Assembly: GCA_020434085.1 (NCBI GenBank)
Contig: JAGRBM010000388.1
Coordinates: 1-8,708, forward strand
Direction: 5' to 3'
DNA: 8,708 bases
DNA from: Chrysiogenia bacterium
Lineage (GTDB): Bacteria > JAGRBM01
Shown here in pieces: positions 1 to 5,927 of this stretch (positions are counted from its first letter, which is position 1; each line of letters begins with the position of its first letter). Under the pieces are notes generated by a model. The model was not told where the DNA came from. It did no database searches and worked only from the letters and a program-made list of their open reading frames with translations. Both the position numbers and the translations under genes were made by a program.

Positions 1-31
1 ACGCGCCGGGCTCTCCCGCGCGGCGTAGGGC

Positions 32-1435
32 TCAGGGCGCGCTCTTCCAGAACAGGAACGATTCTTCCGTGCCACGCGCCGGACACTCGGAGTAGGTCGT
101 CACCGGCCAGTTCGCGCCGATGCAGGGGCCTTCTCCGCCCTGATCGCAAGAGTCCACATTCGTCACCGGCACCGTCGCGTTCAGGTCGTATTTCAGGATG
201 TCCGTGATACGCATGGTGTGAAGTCGAATCATGGTTCGCAGCTGCGAAGCCGAGATGACTTCATCGCCATGTGCGCGGATCTTCGCGCGCGTTGCATCGT
301 GGAGATCGAGACAATACCAGGGCCGGTAGAGCCACGCGCCATACTGGATCAGGTTGAGTGCTGCGAAGGCCCCCAGCAGTGCGGGAGTGCGGCCACGCAA
401 CGCGGGGATTCGTTCGCCCAGCCATTCGAGTGCTGCGACCGCAGCGAGCAACGCGCCCGGTAGTGCGGCATAGCCGTAGCGCATTTGCGCCCGCCCCCGG
501 GAGAGCACGGGGATGAGCAAGATCACAACGGCCCAGATCAGGCCAAATCGAACGGTGCGATTGCGCGTCTGAAGAACTGCCGCCGCACCGACGATTAGGC
601 CCAGCGCTGGAAGCGTATACTCGGGCAGAAAGCGCGAGAATCTGTACAGCGTGAACAGGCGTACCAGCAATTCTCCCAGCGCGGCAATGCCATCGATGTA
701 GAACTGAATCGAGTCAGGGCTCGCTCCGGTCAGAGGATCGAGCGTCGCGCCGGGGTTGAGAAACGCCCACGCTGCCAGCAACGCAAGCACCAACTGCAAG
801 CCCGCCAGCGCCGGCACAAGCGCGCGCGCGTCCCGGCGGTCCTGCGTCCAGGCATCGAGCCAGAGCACCGCGGGAAAGAGCATGGCGGAGGTCTTGGACA
901 AAACAGCGAGGACGACGAACGCGAACGACCATGCGAGCCAGCGGCGAGCGCGCGTGCGGCGTTCCCAACACAGGAACGCGACGAGAAGGAATAACCCCAT
1001 CTGCACGTCACCGGCCGCCGAGGCCCAAAACCATGCCTCGCTCGCGCTGGCGCTGAGCAAAAACACCGCAGCCACCGCCGTCGCGACGGGCTCATCCCAA
1101 CGCTCGCGCGCAAGCGTCCACATCAGCGCCGTCGCTGCGCCGTGCATCGCGAACGTAACCACAAGGATGAAGTAGTACGGGTGCTCGACTGAAAATAGCG
1201 CACCGAGTTTCCAGAGCACAATCCGCACCAGAAACGGCCCGGTCTGCAGTGAGCCAATCTCCGTCCACGGCGCCTTTACGGCGTCGAAAGCAAGGAACAG
1301 ATCATCTACCGCGAATCCGATAGTCTGGAGGCGGTAGGAAAGCAGCAGAAGGGCCAGCCCCGCCAGCACCACAACCGATCGTATTGACGGCCGCGCCACC
1401 GGCACTGGTGAGTTCGGTAGCACGGGATTCGCCAC
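32..1435 (-). CDS. Polytopic membrane protein, probable GT-C type glycosyltransferase
   Basis: A 467-residue protein with about ten hydrophobic segments, the first at residues 20-37, followed by a larger extracytoplasmic tail. Seen: an acidic pair D44-D45 just after the first membrane segment, an LSKTSAMLFP stretch at 179-188 resembling the 'LsKe..lP' motif of GT-C sugar transferases, and RGRAQMRYGYAALPG near 313-327, like the late 'R.ry.y.p' segment of such proteins. Known: GT-C enzymes use lipid-linked sugars and have an acidic catalytic residue in the first periplasmic loop. Inferred: a membrane sugar transferase; acceptor and donor unknown. The last 40 residues hold three cysteines (C430, C438, C451) that could form disulfides outside the membrane. 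The start is GTG, 7 bases after the DinB gene's stop, with only a weak ribosome site (G-rich stretch about 12 bases upstream), so it is probably co-transcribed and perhaps translationally coupled. It could instead be a non-catalytic membrane protein of the same fold. Confidence 0.75.
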   Translation of the reverse strand: MANPVLPNSPVPVARPSIRSVVVLAGLALLLLSYRLQTIGFAVDDLFLAFDAVKAPWTEIGSLQTGPFLVRIVLWKLGALFSVEHPYYFILVVTFAMHGAATALMWTLARERWDEPVATAVAAVFLLSASASEAWFWASAAGDVQMGLFLLVAFLCWERRTRARRWLAWSFAFVVLAVLSKTSAMLFPAVLWLDAWTQDRRDARALVPALAGLQLVLALLAAWAFLNPGATLDPLTGASPDSIQFYIDGIAALGELLVRLFTLYRFSRFLPEYTLPALGLIVGAAAVLQTRNRTVRFGLIWAVVILLIPVLSRGRAQMRYGYAALPGALLAAVAALEWLGERIPALRGRTPALLGAFAALNLIQYGAWLYRPWYCLDLHDATRAKIRAHGDEVISASQLRTMIRLHTMRITDILKYDLNATVPVTNVDSCDQGGEGPCIGANWPVTTYSECPARGTEESFLFWKSAP

Positions 1436-1442
1436 CAGCTAC

Positions 1443-1976
1443 TCAGCCCCCGCGCAACATGATCGCGAAGTCGGTCACCCCGACATCGATCCCGAGCTGC
1501 GAGAGCAGCGTGGTGACCTGGCCGCGGTGGTGGGTCTGATGGTTGAACAGGTGAGTGATCGCCCACCAGCGCGGGTGGGTGAATTCATCACCCTTCGCAT
1601 TCTTGTAGGTCATGTCCTCGGCGAGCTCATCGGCTTCGAGTTGCCCGGCATAGAGCTCAATCTGATGGTCGGTGCGCGCGCGTTCCTTTTGGAGAAGCGC
1701 GAAGTCTTCGTAGAGGATGTGGCCGTAGCCTTTGGCCTCGATGAGCCCGCCGCCGGGCGCGTAGGAATACCCGATGGTCGGGTCTTCGGTAAGCCGGGCA
1801 AGCCAGGCCCGGTCGGCCCACAGGATGTGGTTGAGCGTGCGCAGGATCGAGCCAAAGAACGCGCCGCGCTCCTCTGCAAGCTGCTCGGCAGGCAGCTTCG
1901 CGCACGCGGCATAGAGCTTCTCATTCATCCAGCGGTTGTAACGGGCGAGTTCCTTGTATTGATCGAGCATCGGCAT
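1443..1976 (-). CDS. DinB family protein (putative metal-dependent four-helix-bundle protein)
   Basis: A cytoplasmic protein of 177 residues from the start chosen here, the usual DinB/YfiT-like size. Seen: helix 1 DQYKELARYNRWMNEKLY, then H50 in the LNHILWAD segment, and the C-terminal HLFNHQTHHRGQV with H146 and H150 four residues apart. H50/H146/H150 match the three-histidine metal site of the family. Known: members are four-helix bundles related to bacillithiol- and mycothiol-dependent transferases and to damage-induced DinB of Bacillus; most have no assigned reaction. The frame stays open upstream to an ATG at 2084, but that would overlap the divergent gene start, and the family homology begins at MPMLDQYKEL, so ATG 1976 (or ATG 1970) is preferred. 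Neither has a clear Shine-Dalgarno; ATG 1988 is a third option. It lies 7 bases upstream of the membrane protein gene ending at 32 and is probably its operon partner. Confidence 0.88.
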   Translation of the reverse strand: MPMLDQYKELARYNRWMNEKLYAACAKLPAEQLAEERGAFFGSILRTLNHILWADRAWLARLTEDPTIGYSYAPGGGLIEAKGYGHILYEDFALLQKERARTDHQIELYAGQLEADELAEDMTYKNAKGDEFTHPRWWAITHLFNHQTHHRGQVTTLLSQLGIDVGVTDFAIMLRGG

Positions 1977-2058
1977 GTATGGCAGCATACTCGACAACAA
2001 ATCCGCCCGGATAGTCCCGCTTTTCCCATCGCGGCTTTTTCTGATGTCACCAGACTCT

Positions 2059-2064
2059 AGAGGA
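2059..2064 (+). promoter_or_regulatory. Ribosome binding site deciding the hydrolase-like start
   Basis: AGAGGA lies 6 bases before ATG 2071. The in-frame ATG at 1975 has no comparable site, so this motif supports the shorter 222-residue protein. Confidence 0.6.
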
Positions 2065-2070
2065 TCTTCC

Positions 2071-2739
2071 ATGTTTGCGATCAATCACGCTGCCGCAGCC
2101 CTGCCACTAAAACGCCGCTTCCCCGAAGCGCCACTCCCATTGCTGCTGCTCTCTGTCCAGGCGATCGAAATCCTCTGGGTTGTACTGAACCTGATTGGCG
2201 TGGAATCGACCCGCACGGAGGCAAGCGTGCGCTACGTCGGCGACATCCATCTCTCTCACATGCCCTGGTCCCACTCGGTAGGAGGCGCGCTGTTGGTGGC
2301 CGGGCTCATTGCGGGCGGGCTTGCAGTTGCCGGGCGTCGCAAGCTTGCACTGGCGATGGGTCTGGGCGTGCTCTCCCACCTGGTGCTCGATCTGCTTACC
2401 CACGCGCCGGACATCGCGCTGTTTCCGCCCTGGGTCAACGCGAAGGTCGGAACGGGCCTCTATCCGCAGTGGCCGCTCATTGCATTTTTCGTGGAGTTCG
2501 CATTCGCGCTGTGGTGCTGGCGCGTCTTTCAGGGCTCGCGCGGGTTGCTGATACTTCTCGTGGCATTCAACCTTGCCAACCTCACACTCTTCCTGCCGAA
2601 TGTAGCCGGGCCCGAAGCGCTGCTCAGCGGAAGGCCGCTGGTGCTCGCAGCGCTGATCGGCGTGCAGATTGCGGTGACACTCACCCTGGTGGGATTGCTG
2701 GCCCGCGAAAAAGTCCCCGGCACGAACACGGCCGGTTAA
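2071..2739 (+). CDS. Membrane-bound metal-dependent hydrolase-like protein (YdjM/DUF457 type)
   Basis: A 222-residue integral membrane protein with about five to six hydrophobic segments. Seen: polar and histidine residues inside otherwise hydrophobic sequence, namely N5-H6, H60, H63, S67-H68 (MPWSHS) and a SHLVLDLLTHAPD block with H103, D107, H111 and D114. Known: this spacing of H and D is typical of the LexA-binding/YdjM-like inner-membrane putative hydrolases (DUF457 and relatives), whose substrate is unknown. The start at ATG 2071 is favoured over an in-frame ATG at 1975 because AGAGGA sits 6 bases upstream of it and because the conserved FAINHAA opening follows directly. The gene is divergent from the DinB gene and converges on rnpB, its stop codon lying about 11 bases from the RNase P RNA 3' end. 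It appears monocistronic. No catalytic role can be claimed from sequence alone. Confidence 0.82.
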   Translation: MFAINHAAAALPLKRRFPEAPLPLLLLSVQAIEILWVVLNLIGVESTRTEASVRYVGDIHLSHMPWSHSVGGALLVAGLIAGGLAVAGRRKLALAMGLGVLSHLVLDLLTHAPDIALFPPWVNAKVGTGLYPQWPLIAFFVEFAFALWCWRVFQGSRGLLILLVAFNLANLTLFLPNVAGPEALLSGRPLVLAALIGVQIAVTLTLVGLLAREKVPGTNTAG

Positions 2740-2741
2740 AG

Positions 2742-2748
2742 AAAAAAA
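2742..2748 (-). terminator. T-run at the 3' end of rnpB
   Basis: Reading the minus strand, seven consecutive T residues follow two bases after the 3' strand of helix P1 of the RNase P RNA. No separate hairpin lies between P1 and the T-run, so this is an atypical intrinsic terminator at best; P1 closes with a partner almost 400 bases away. A weak CCGGC/GCCGG inverted repeat lies just beyond the T-run, inside the end of the convergent gene, and has no T-tract of its own. Confidence 0.35.
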
Positions 2749-2749
2749 G

Positions 2750-3148
2750 TGCGAGTGGGGCTGTAAGCCGGATTCTGTCCACATGCTCCAGACTGGTCTG
2801 GGGCACGCTGGACGGTCATTCCTCTGGGACGTGCGTTGCCGCACGCCTCTAGCTCGCTACCCGGACGCCTGGCCAGGGGGTCTCGGCTCGTAACGCGTCC
2901 CTATTTGCGATTGCTCCGGGCGGGGTTTACCGCGGGGCCCGTTGCCGGGCTCTCCCGGGTGAGCTCTTACCTCACCGTTTCACCCTTGCCTGTGAGCGCC
3001 CGAAGGCGCCCCATCGGCGGTTTGCTTTCTGTTGCACTTTCCGTCGGCTTGCGCCGCCTGGCCGTTAACCAGCGCCCGCCCCCATCGGAGTCCGGACTTT
3101 CCTCGACACGCCCGAAGACGCGCCGCGACCGTCCGCCCCACTCGCCCG
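2750..3148 (-). ncRNA. rnpB: RNase P RNA (bacterial type A, M1 RNA)
   Basis: The catalytic RNA of RNase P, which removes the 5' leader from precursor tRNAs together with the RnpA protein. Seen on the minus strand: a perfect 11-bp P1 (3145-3135 with 2761-2751), P2 formed by GGACGGTC with GACCGTCC, and a UUCG-capped P3. The conserved blocks appear in order: GAGGAAAGTCCGGACTCC (3104-3087), ACAGAAAGCAAACCGCCGATGG (3032-3011), AAGGGTGAAACGGTGAGGTAAGAG (2987-2964), CGGTAAACCCCGCCCGGAGCAA with AAATAGG (2932-2900), GGGTA of the L15 loop that pairs with tRNA CCA (2862-2858), AGAGGAATGACCGTCC (2825-2810) and GACAGAATCCGGCTTACAG (2779-2761). Length near 400 nt and overall architecture match type A, not the Bacillus type B. 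Exact ends are uncertain by a few bases. The gene starts about 10 bases after the stop codon of the upstream membrane protein gene on the same strand. Confidence 0.98.
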
Positions 3149-3151
3149 GGC

Positions 3152-3157
3152 AGTCTA
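3152..3157 (-). promoter_or_regulatory. Candidate -10 element for rnpB overlapping the upstream stop codon
   Basis: TAGACT (four of six matches to TATAAT) begins at the TAG stop codon of the membrane protein gene and lies 6 bases before the first base of helix P1 at 3145, the right distance for a transcription start there. No good -35 hexamer is visible 16-18 bases further upstream (GCGCAT or neighbours), so this is tentative. Whatever promoter rnpB has must lie within the coding sequence, unless the RNA is made only by read-through. Confidence 0.22.
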
Positions 3158-4567
3158 GTTCAAAACGCCTGTGAATGCGCCGGGCCCGGAGAAGCCGCTG
3201 CACGCAAAGTCCTGCAGCCCGGACATTCCGGGCGCCCTGTCCGAATACTGCCCGGACGCGAACCAAAGCGCCGGCATACCCGCGTAGCGTGCCGGTTCAA
3301 AGAAATACGCCTTTTCGAAGAGCACTTCAGCGAGACTGGTCGCGTCCGAGACCGCATAGATCACGTCGCCGCGAATCCCGCCCGGAACGACCAGAAGGGT
3401 CGGCGCAACCGGCGCCCGCTCGCGCCAGCAGCGCGCGACCGCTGCCGCGTCCGCGCGTATGGCCTGCTGTTCCTGCCGGATCGCTCCGAGTTTTTCGAGT
3501 GAGAGCAGGTAGGGCGCGCACCCCGCCAATGTGAGGATCAGCGCCGCTGCGATTTGTTCCCTCCTGGTTCTACCGATGCGCTCGCCAATCCGCACCACTG
3601 CAATCGAAACCCATAGCGCCGCAAAGGGGATTACCGGCCAGAAGTAGCGAAGGCCGATCGGTTTGCCCAGCATTCCCGATACGATCGCGAACCCGTGAAC
3701 AAGTGCCGCCGGCGCCAAAAGCGGCAGGAGCAGAGACCATCGTGCGCGATCAGCCAGAAGCAGCAACACCCCCGCAAATGCGAGCAGCAGAAACGCATCG
3801 CCGCTCAATCCAAGCCACGCGCCACGCAGCCAGTGAATCATTTCCAGGAATCCCATGGGACGAAAACCGATGATCGCCTCGAATTGCTGCAGGCTTTTCG
3901 TCAGCCCCAACCACTGGCCAAAGAGCACCTTCCAGAGCAGCGGATAGGAAACTGCAACAGGCACCAGAACAAGCAGGTCGCCCGCAAGTTGCCGAGCACC
4001 GCCTTCCTTCCACCGCCTGGCTGCCATGGCAATTGCCAGCGCAAAAGCAAAGAGCAGGCCCTCCAGTCGCGAGAGCGCGAGCACCGCAAGGGCCACGCGC
4101 TGCCCACGTGAAGACTCCCCCAGTGCGTTCAACGACCAAAGCAGCAGGCAAAGCGAAAGCTGCGCGACCGAATTCAGCCCAAGAACGAAGCGAAGCGTGT
4201 AAGGATTCGCAAGTGCCAGGAGCGGTGCCAGCCAGGGCAGCATCTTCTGACCGGGAGCCGCCTGGCTCGCCAGCCGCGCCACGAGCCAGGCAAGTGCGCC
4301 AAGGTGCAGGCACCCCAGCACGTTCCACCACAATCGCGCGTCCCCCGGCAGCAGCCGTACCAAAGCCATGAGCAGGACTTCGAGTGGATAGCCGTTGGCG
4401 TCGCGCAACCACGACGGTGAAGCCGTCATCCGCGTAAGAATCGGCAACGTGTCGTGATGGACGTAGCCGCCCCACCACCAGCTCAGAACGGCGCCGGCAA
4501 GCAGGGCCAACACCGGCATCACACGATCGGGCGAGGATCCCTTCGCTGGGGGCGCACCGCTTTCCAA
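3155..4567 (-). CDS. Polytopic membrane protein, GT-C-like, function unknown
   Basis: A 470-residue protein with roughly nine to ten hydrophobic segments between residues 17 and 355, then an extracytoplasmic C-terminal part of about 110 residues. Seen: HHDT at 37-40 after the first membrane segment, LSRLEGLLFA at 165-174 resembling the 'l.RpEg' motif of GT-C sugar transferases, and GLRYFWPVIPFAALW at 305-319, like the 'R.y.p..P' segment of the same superfamily. Inferred: a lipid-linked sugar transferase or a related membrane protein; no substrate can be named. The start drawn is TTG at 4567, 13 bases after the SPFH gene stop and preceded by a poor ribosome site. GTG 4522 or ATG 4519, with AAGGGA upstream, would shorten it by 15-16 residues. 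It probably shares a transcript with the SPFH gene. Its last codons sit directly against the 5' end of rnpB, so they probably carry the rnpB promoter. Confidence 0.72.
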   Translation of the reverse strand: MESGAPPAKGSSPDRVMPVLALLAGAVLSWWWGGYVHHDTLPILTRMTASPSWLRDANGYPLEVLLMALVRLLPGDARLWWNVLGCLHLGALAWLVARLASQAAPGQKMLPWLAPLLALANPYTLRFVLGLNSVAQLSLCLLLWSLNALGESSRGQRVALAVLALSRLEGLLFAFALAIAMAARRWKEGGARQLAGDLLVLVPVAVSYPLLWKVLFGQWLGLTKSLQQFEAIIGFRPMGFLEMIHWLRGAWLGLSGDAFLLLAFAGVLLLLADRARWSLLLPLLAPAALVHGFAIVSGMLGKPIGLRYFWPVIPFAALWVSIAVVRIGERIGRTRREQIAAALILTLAGCAPYLLSLEKLGAIRQEQQAIRADAAAVARCWRERAPVAPTLLVVPGGIRGDVIYAVSDATSLAEVLFEKAYFFEPARYAGMPALWFASGQYSDRAPGMSGLQDFACSGFSGPGAFTGVLN

Positions 4568-4580
4568 GTCCCGCGGGTCC

Positions 4581-5375
4581 CTATTTATCCGCGCTCAGAA
4601 TGACCGGCATCGAATCGCCGGTGTTGCCCACGACGATGATCTTGGAGTTGTTCGACTCGGCCAGTTTCATGGTCGCCTCGATTCCCTTCCATTTGAGCAG
4701 GCGCTCGGAGATGCCCTGGCTCACGATGGTCTGGAAGTCGCGCACGCCCTCGGCCTCGATGCGCTTTCGCTCGGCTTCCTGCTTCTCACGCATGAGAACG
4801 AACTCCATTTCCTGCGAGCGCTGTTCCTGGGTGAGCTTGTTGTTGATGGCCTGCTTGAGCTGATCGGGAAGCTGAAAGCTGCGCATGAACACGCCTTCGA
4901 CGACCAAGTGCTTGCCGGCGATCCCTGCCTCGATGAGCTCGAAGGCTTCCTGCTCAACCGCTTCGCGCTTGGTGGAATAGATCTCTTCGGGTTTGTACCG
5001 ACCGAGCACCTGGCGCGCGGCGCTTCGAAAGATGGGGCCGAGCACTTCGTTGTAATAGAGACGGCCGATCTTCTGGTGAAGCAGCGGCAATTCCTCGCGC
5101 AGCGGGCGAAAGCGCATGGAGAACTCCGCACCGACGGTCAGGCCGTTGGAGGTCACCACGTCCATGGTTTCCTTCGCGTCGCGAACCTTGATGTTATAGA
5201 CGTACATCGTGTTCCAGGGTGCGACGAGGTGAAATCCCTCACCGTAGACCTGGTCCATTTCCGTGCCACCGAAGGCGCGAAAGAGCACGCCGGCCTCACC
5301 CGAGTCGATGGTCGTGCAGGCGGTGGCCGACATCGCAAAGAACGCGACCATCACCGTAAGTAGTTTTTGTTTCAT
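4581..5375 (-). CDS. SPFH/prohibitin family protein with signal or lipoprotein-like N-terminus
   Basis: 264 residues. Seen: a short hydrophobic N-terminus (residues 4-19) ending SATAC, with C20 as a possible lipidation site; then the SPFH/prohibitin fold at about 26-180 (GEAGVLFRAFGGTEMDQVYGEGFH, APWNT, a YSTKREAVEQE segment at 133-143); a charged coiled-coil stretch at about 180-215 (QEQRSQEMEFVLMREKQEAERKR); and a closing NSKIIVVGNTGDSMPVIL that matches the C-terminal signature of prohibitins. Known: such proteins form large ring or cage oligomers on the membrane and often protect or regulate membrane proteases such as FtsH. Inferred: an envelope scaffold, anchored by the N-terminal segment or a lipid. 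ATG 5375 has a strong AAGGAGGGG ribosome site. It lies 53 bases after acpS and 13 bases before the next membrane protein gene. Odd point: the -3 residue of the lipobox is Ala, not Leu, so lipidation is uncertain. Confidence 0.9.
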   Translation of the reverse strand: MKQKLLTVMVAFFAMSATACTTIDSGEAGVLFRAFGGTEMDQVYGEGFHLVAPWNTMYVYNIKVRDAKETMDVVTSNGLTVGAEFSMRFRPLREELPLLHQKIGRLYYNEVLGPIFRSAARQVLGRYKPEEIYSTKREAVEQEAFELIEAGIAGKHLVVEGVFMRSFQLPDQLKQAINNKLTQEQRSQEMEFVLMREKQEAERKRIEAEGVRDFQTIVSQGISERLLKWKGIEATMKLAESNNSKIIVVGNTGDSMPVILSADK

Positions 5376-5378
5376 GTT

Positions 5379-5387
5379 CCCCTCCTT
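5379..5387 (-). promoter_or_regulatory. Strong ribosome binding site of the SPFH gene
   Basis: AAGGAGGGG on the minus strand, with the AGGAGG core 5 bases before ATG 5375. It is the best Shine-Dalgarno in the window and suggests high translation of the SPFH protein compared with its GTG/TTG-started membrane neighbours. Confidence 0.85.
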
Positions 5388-5403
5388 ACAAGAGAAGTGC
5401 TTT

Positions 5404-5417
5404 GCGCAATGCTGCGC
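5404..5417. repeat. Short inverted repeat between acpS and the SPFH gene
   Basis: GCGCA/TGCGC, five perfect base pairs with a 4-base loop, in the 53-base acpS-SPFH gap. No T-run follows in either direction, so it is not a convincing terminator; it could be a weak mRNA processing or attenuation hairpin, or chance in GC-rich DNA. Confidence 0.3.
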
Positions 5418-5428
5418 GGAATAAAGGA

Positions 5429-5809
5429 CTAGTTCTCGATGAGCACCATGGCGATGGCGACGCCGCCGTCATGGGAGAGCGAGAGATGCACGCGCGTGGC
5501 GCCGAGCTTCTCGAGCGCCGCCTGCGCGCGCGCGGAAGGCACAAGCCGCGGCTGGGACTCGCCGTCGCTCTCGACGCCCACGTCCTGCCACGAAAGTCCC
5601 TTCTGTGCGGGACCGAGCGCCTTGTAGAAGGCTTCCTTGGCAGCAAATCGCGCGGCCAGACGCGCGATGCGCGTTGAATCGGCAAGCCCCTCGCAGGCGA
5701 CGCGCTCGGCGGGCGTGTAGATGCGGTCCAGAAAGCCCTCGCGCCGCGAGAGCGCTTCCTCGATGCGCGAGAGCGCGACAATGTCCACGCCGATGCCCAG
5801 AGTGGCCAT
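5429..5809 (-). CDS. acpS: Holo-[acyl-carrier-protein] synthase
   Basis: Transfers the 4'-phosphopantetheine arm of coenzyme A to the conserved serine of acyl carrier protein, making it active for fatty acid and lipid synthesis in the cytoplasm. Seen: 126 residues, the normal AcpS length; GIGVDIVALSRIE at 5-17 with the Mg-binding D9; RFAAKEAFYKALG at 54-66 with metal ligand E59 and K58; and HLSLSHDGGVAIAMV at 108-122, the closing strand of the family. All catalytic positions are present. ATG 5809 is preceded by GGGGAG at a 6-base distance. It is the first gene of a minus-strand string acpS - SPFH - membrane protein, and is divergent from the sulfurtransferase across a 118-base gap in which I could not pick a convincing promoter. 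In many proteobacteria acpS sits beside pdxJ or nadE-type genes; that context is absent here. Confidence 0.97.
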   Translation of the reverse strand: MATLGIGVDIVALSRIEEALSRREGFLDRIYTPAERVACEGLADSTRIARLAARFAAKEAFYKALGPAQKGLSWQDVGVESDGESQPRLVPSARAQAALEKLGATRVHLSLSHDGGVAIAMVLIEN

Positions 5810-5927
5810 TCAGGGCTCCCCCTGTTCGGAGCGGTCCGCAAGGGCGTATGATCGAACTGGCGCGTGCATGGCGCCGATTGTCATTGATGGGGCGCGCGCA
5901 AGCAAGGCGCCCCGGGAGGCTGACCCC

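Noticed and set aside
1-31. GC-rich inverted sequence (CGCCG/CGGCG) after the first membrane protein gene as a terminator
   Set aside because: The stem is only five pairs and no T-run is visible before the window edge.
2053-2066. GACTCTAGAGGATC, identical to a piece of the pUC polylinker (XbaI-BamHI boundary)
   Set aside because: The match stops after 14 bases, flanking sequence on both sides is native-looking, and the AGAGGA part works as the ribosome site. Chance is more likely than vector contamination.
1977-2084. N-terminal extension of the DinB protein to ATG 2084
   Set aside because: The added residues are polar and unrelated to the family, and would overlap the start of the divergent gene.
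2107-2844. A 245-codon minus-strand frame opposite the hydrolase-like gene
   Set aside because: It runs through the rnpB 3' end and lacks any motif, while the plus-strand gene has a ribosome site, membrane segments and conserved H/D residues.
2836-3266. Open frames on both strands across 2836-3266
   Set aside because: They lie across the RNase P RNA, whose conserved blocks and helices fully explain the sequence; the translations are low-complexity Arg/Pro/Ser.
5721-5927. N-terminal extension of the sulfurtransferase from an ATG at 5721
   Set aside because: It would overlap the 5' half of acpS on the other strand, and the rhodanese homology and ribosome site both point to ATG 5928.
5810-5927. 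Divergent promoter between acpS and the sulfurtransferase
   Set aside because: Hexamers such as ATGACA and TCATAC are present on the minus strand but at wrong spacing (about 27 bases), so no specific promoter can be supported.
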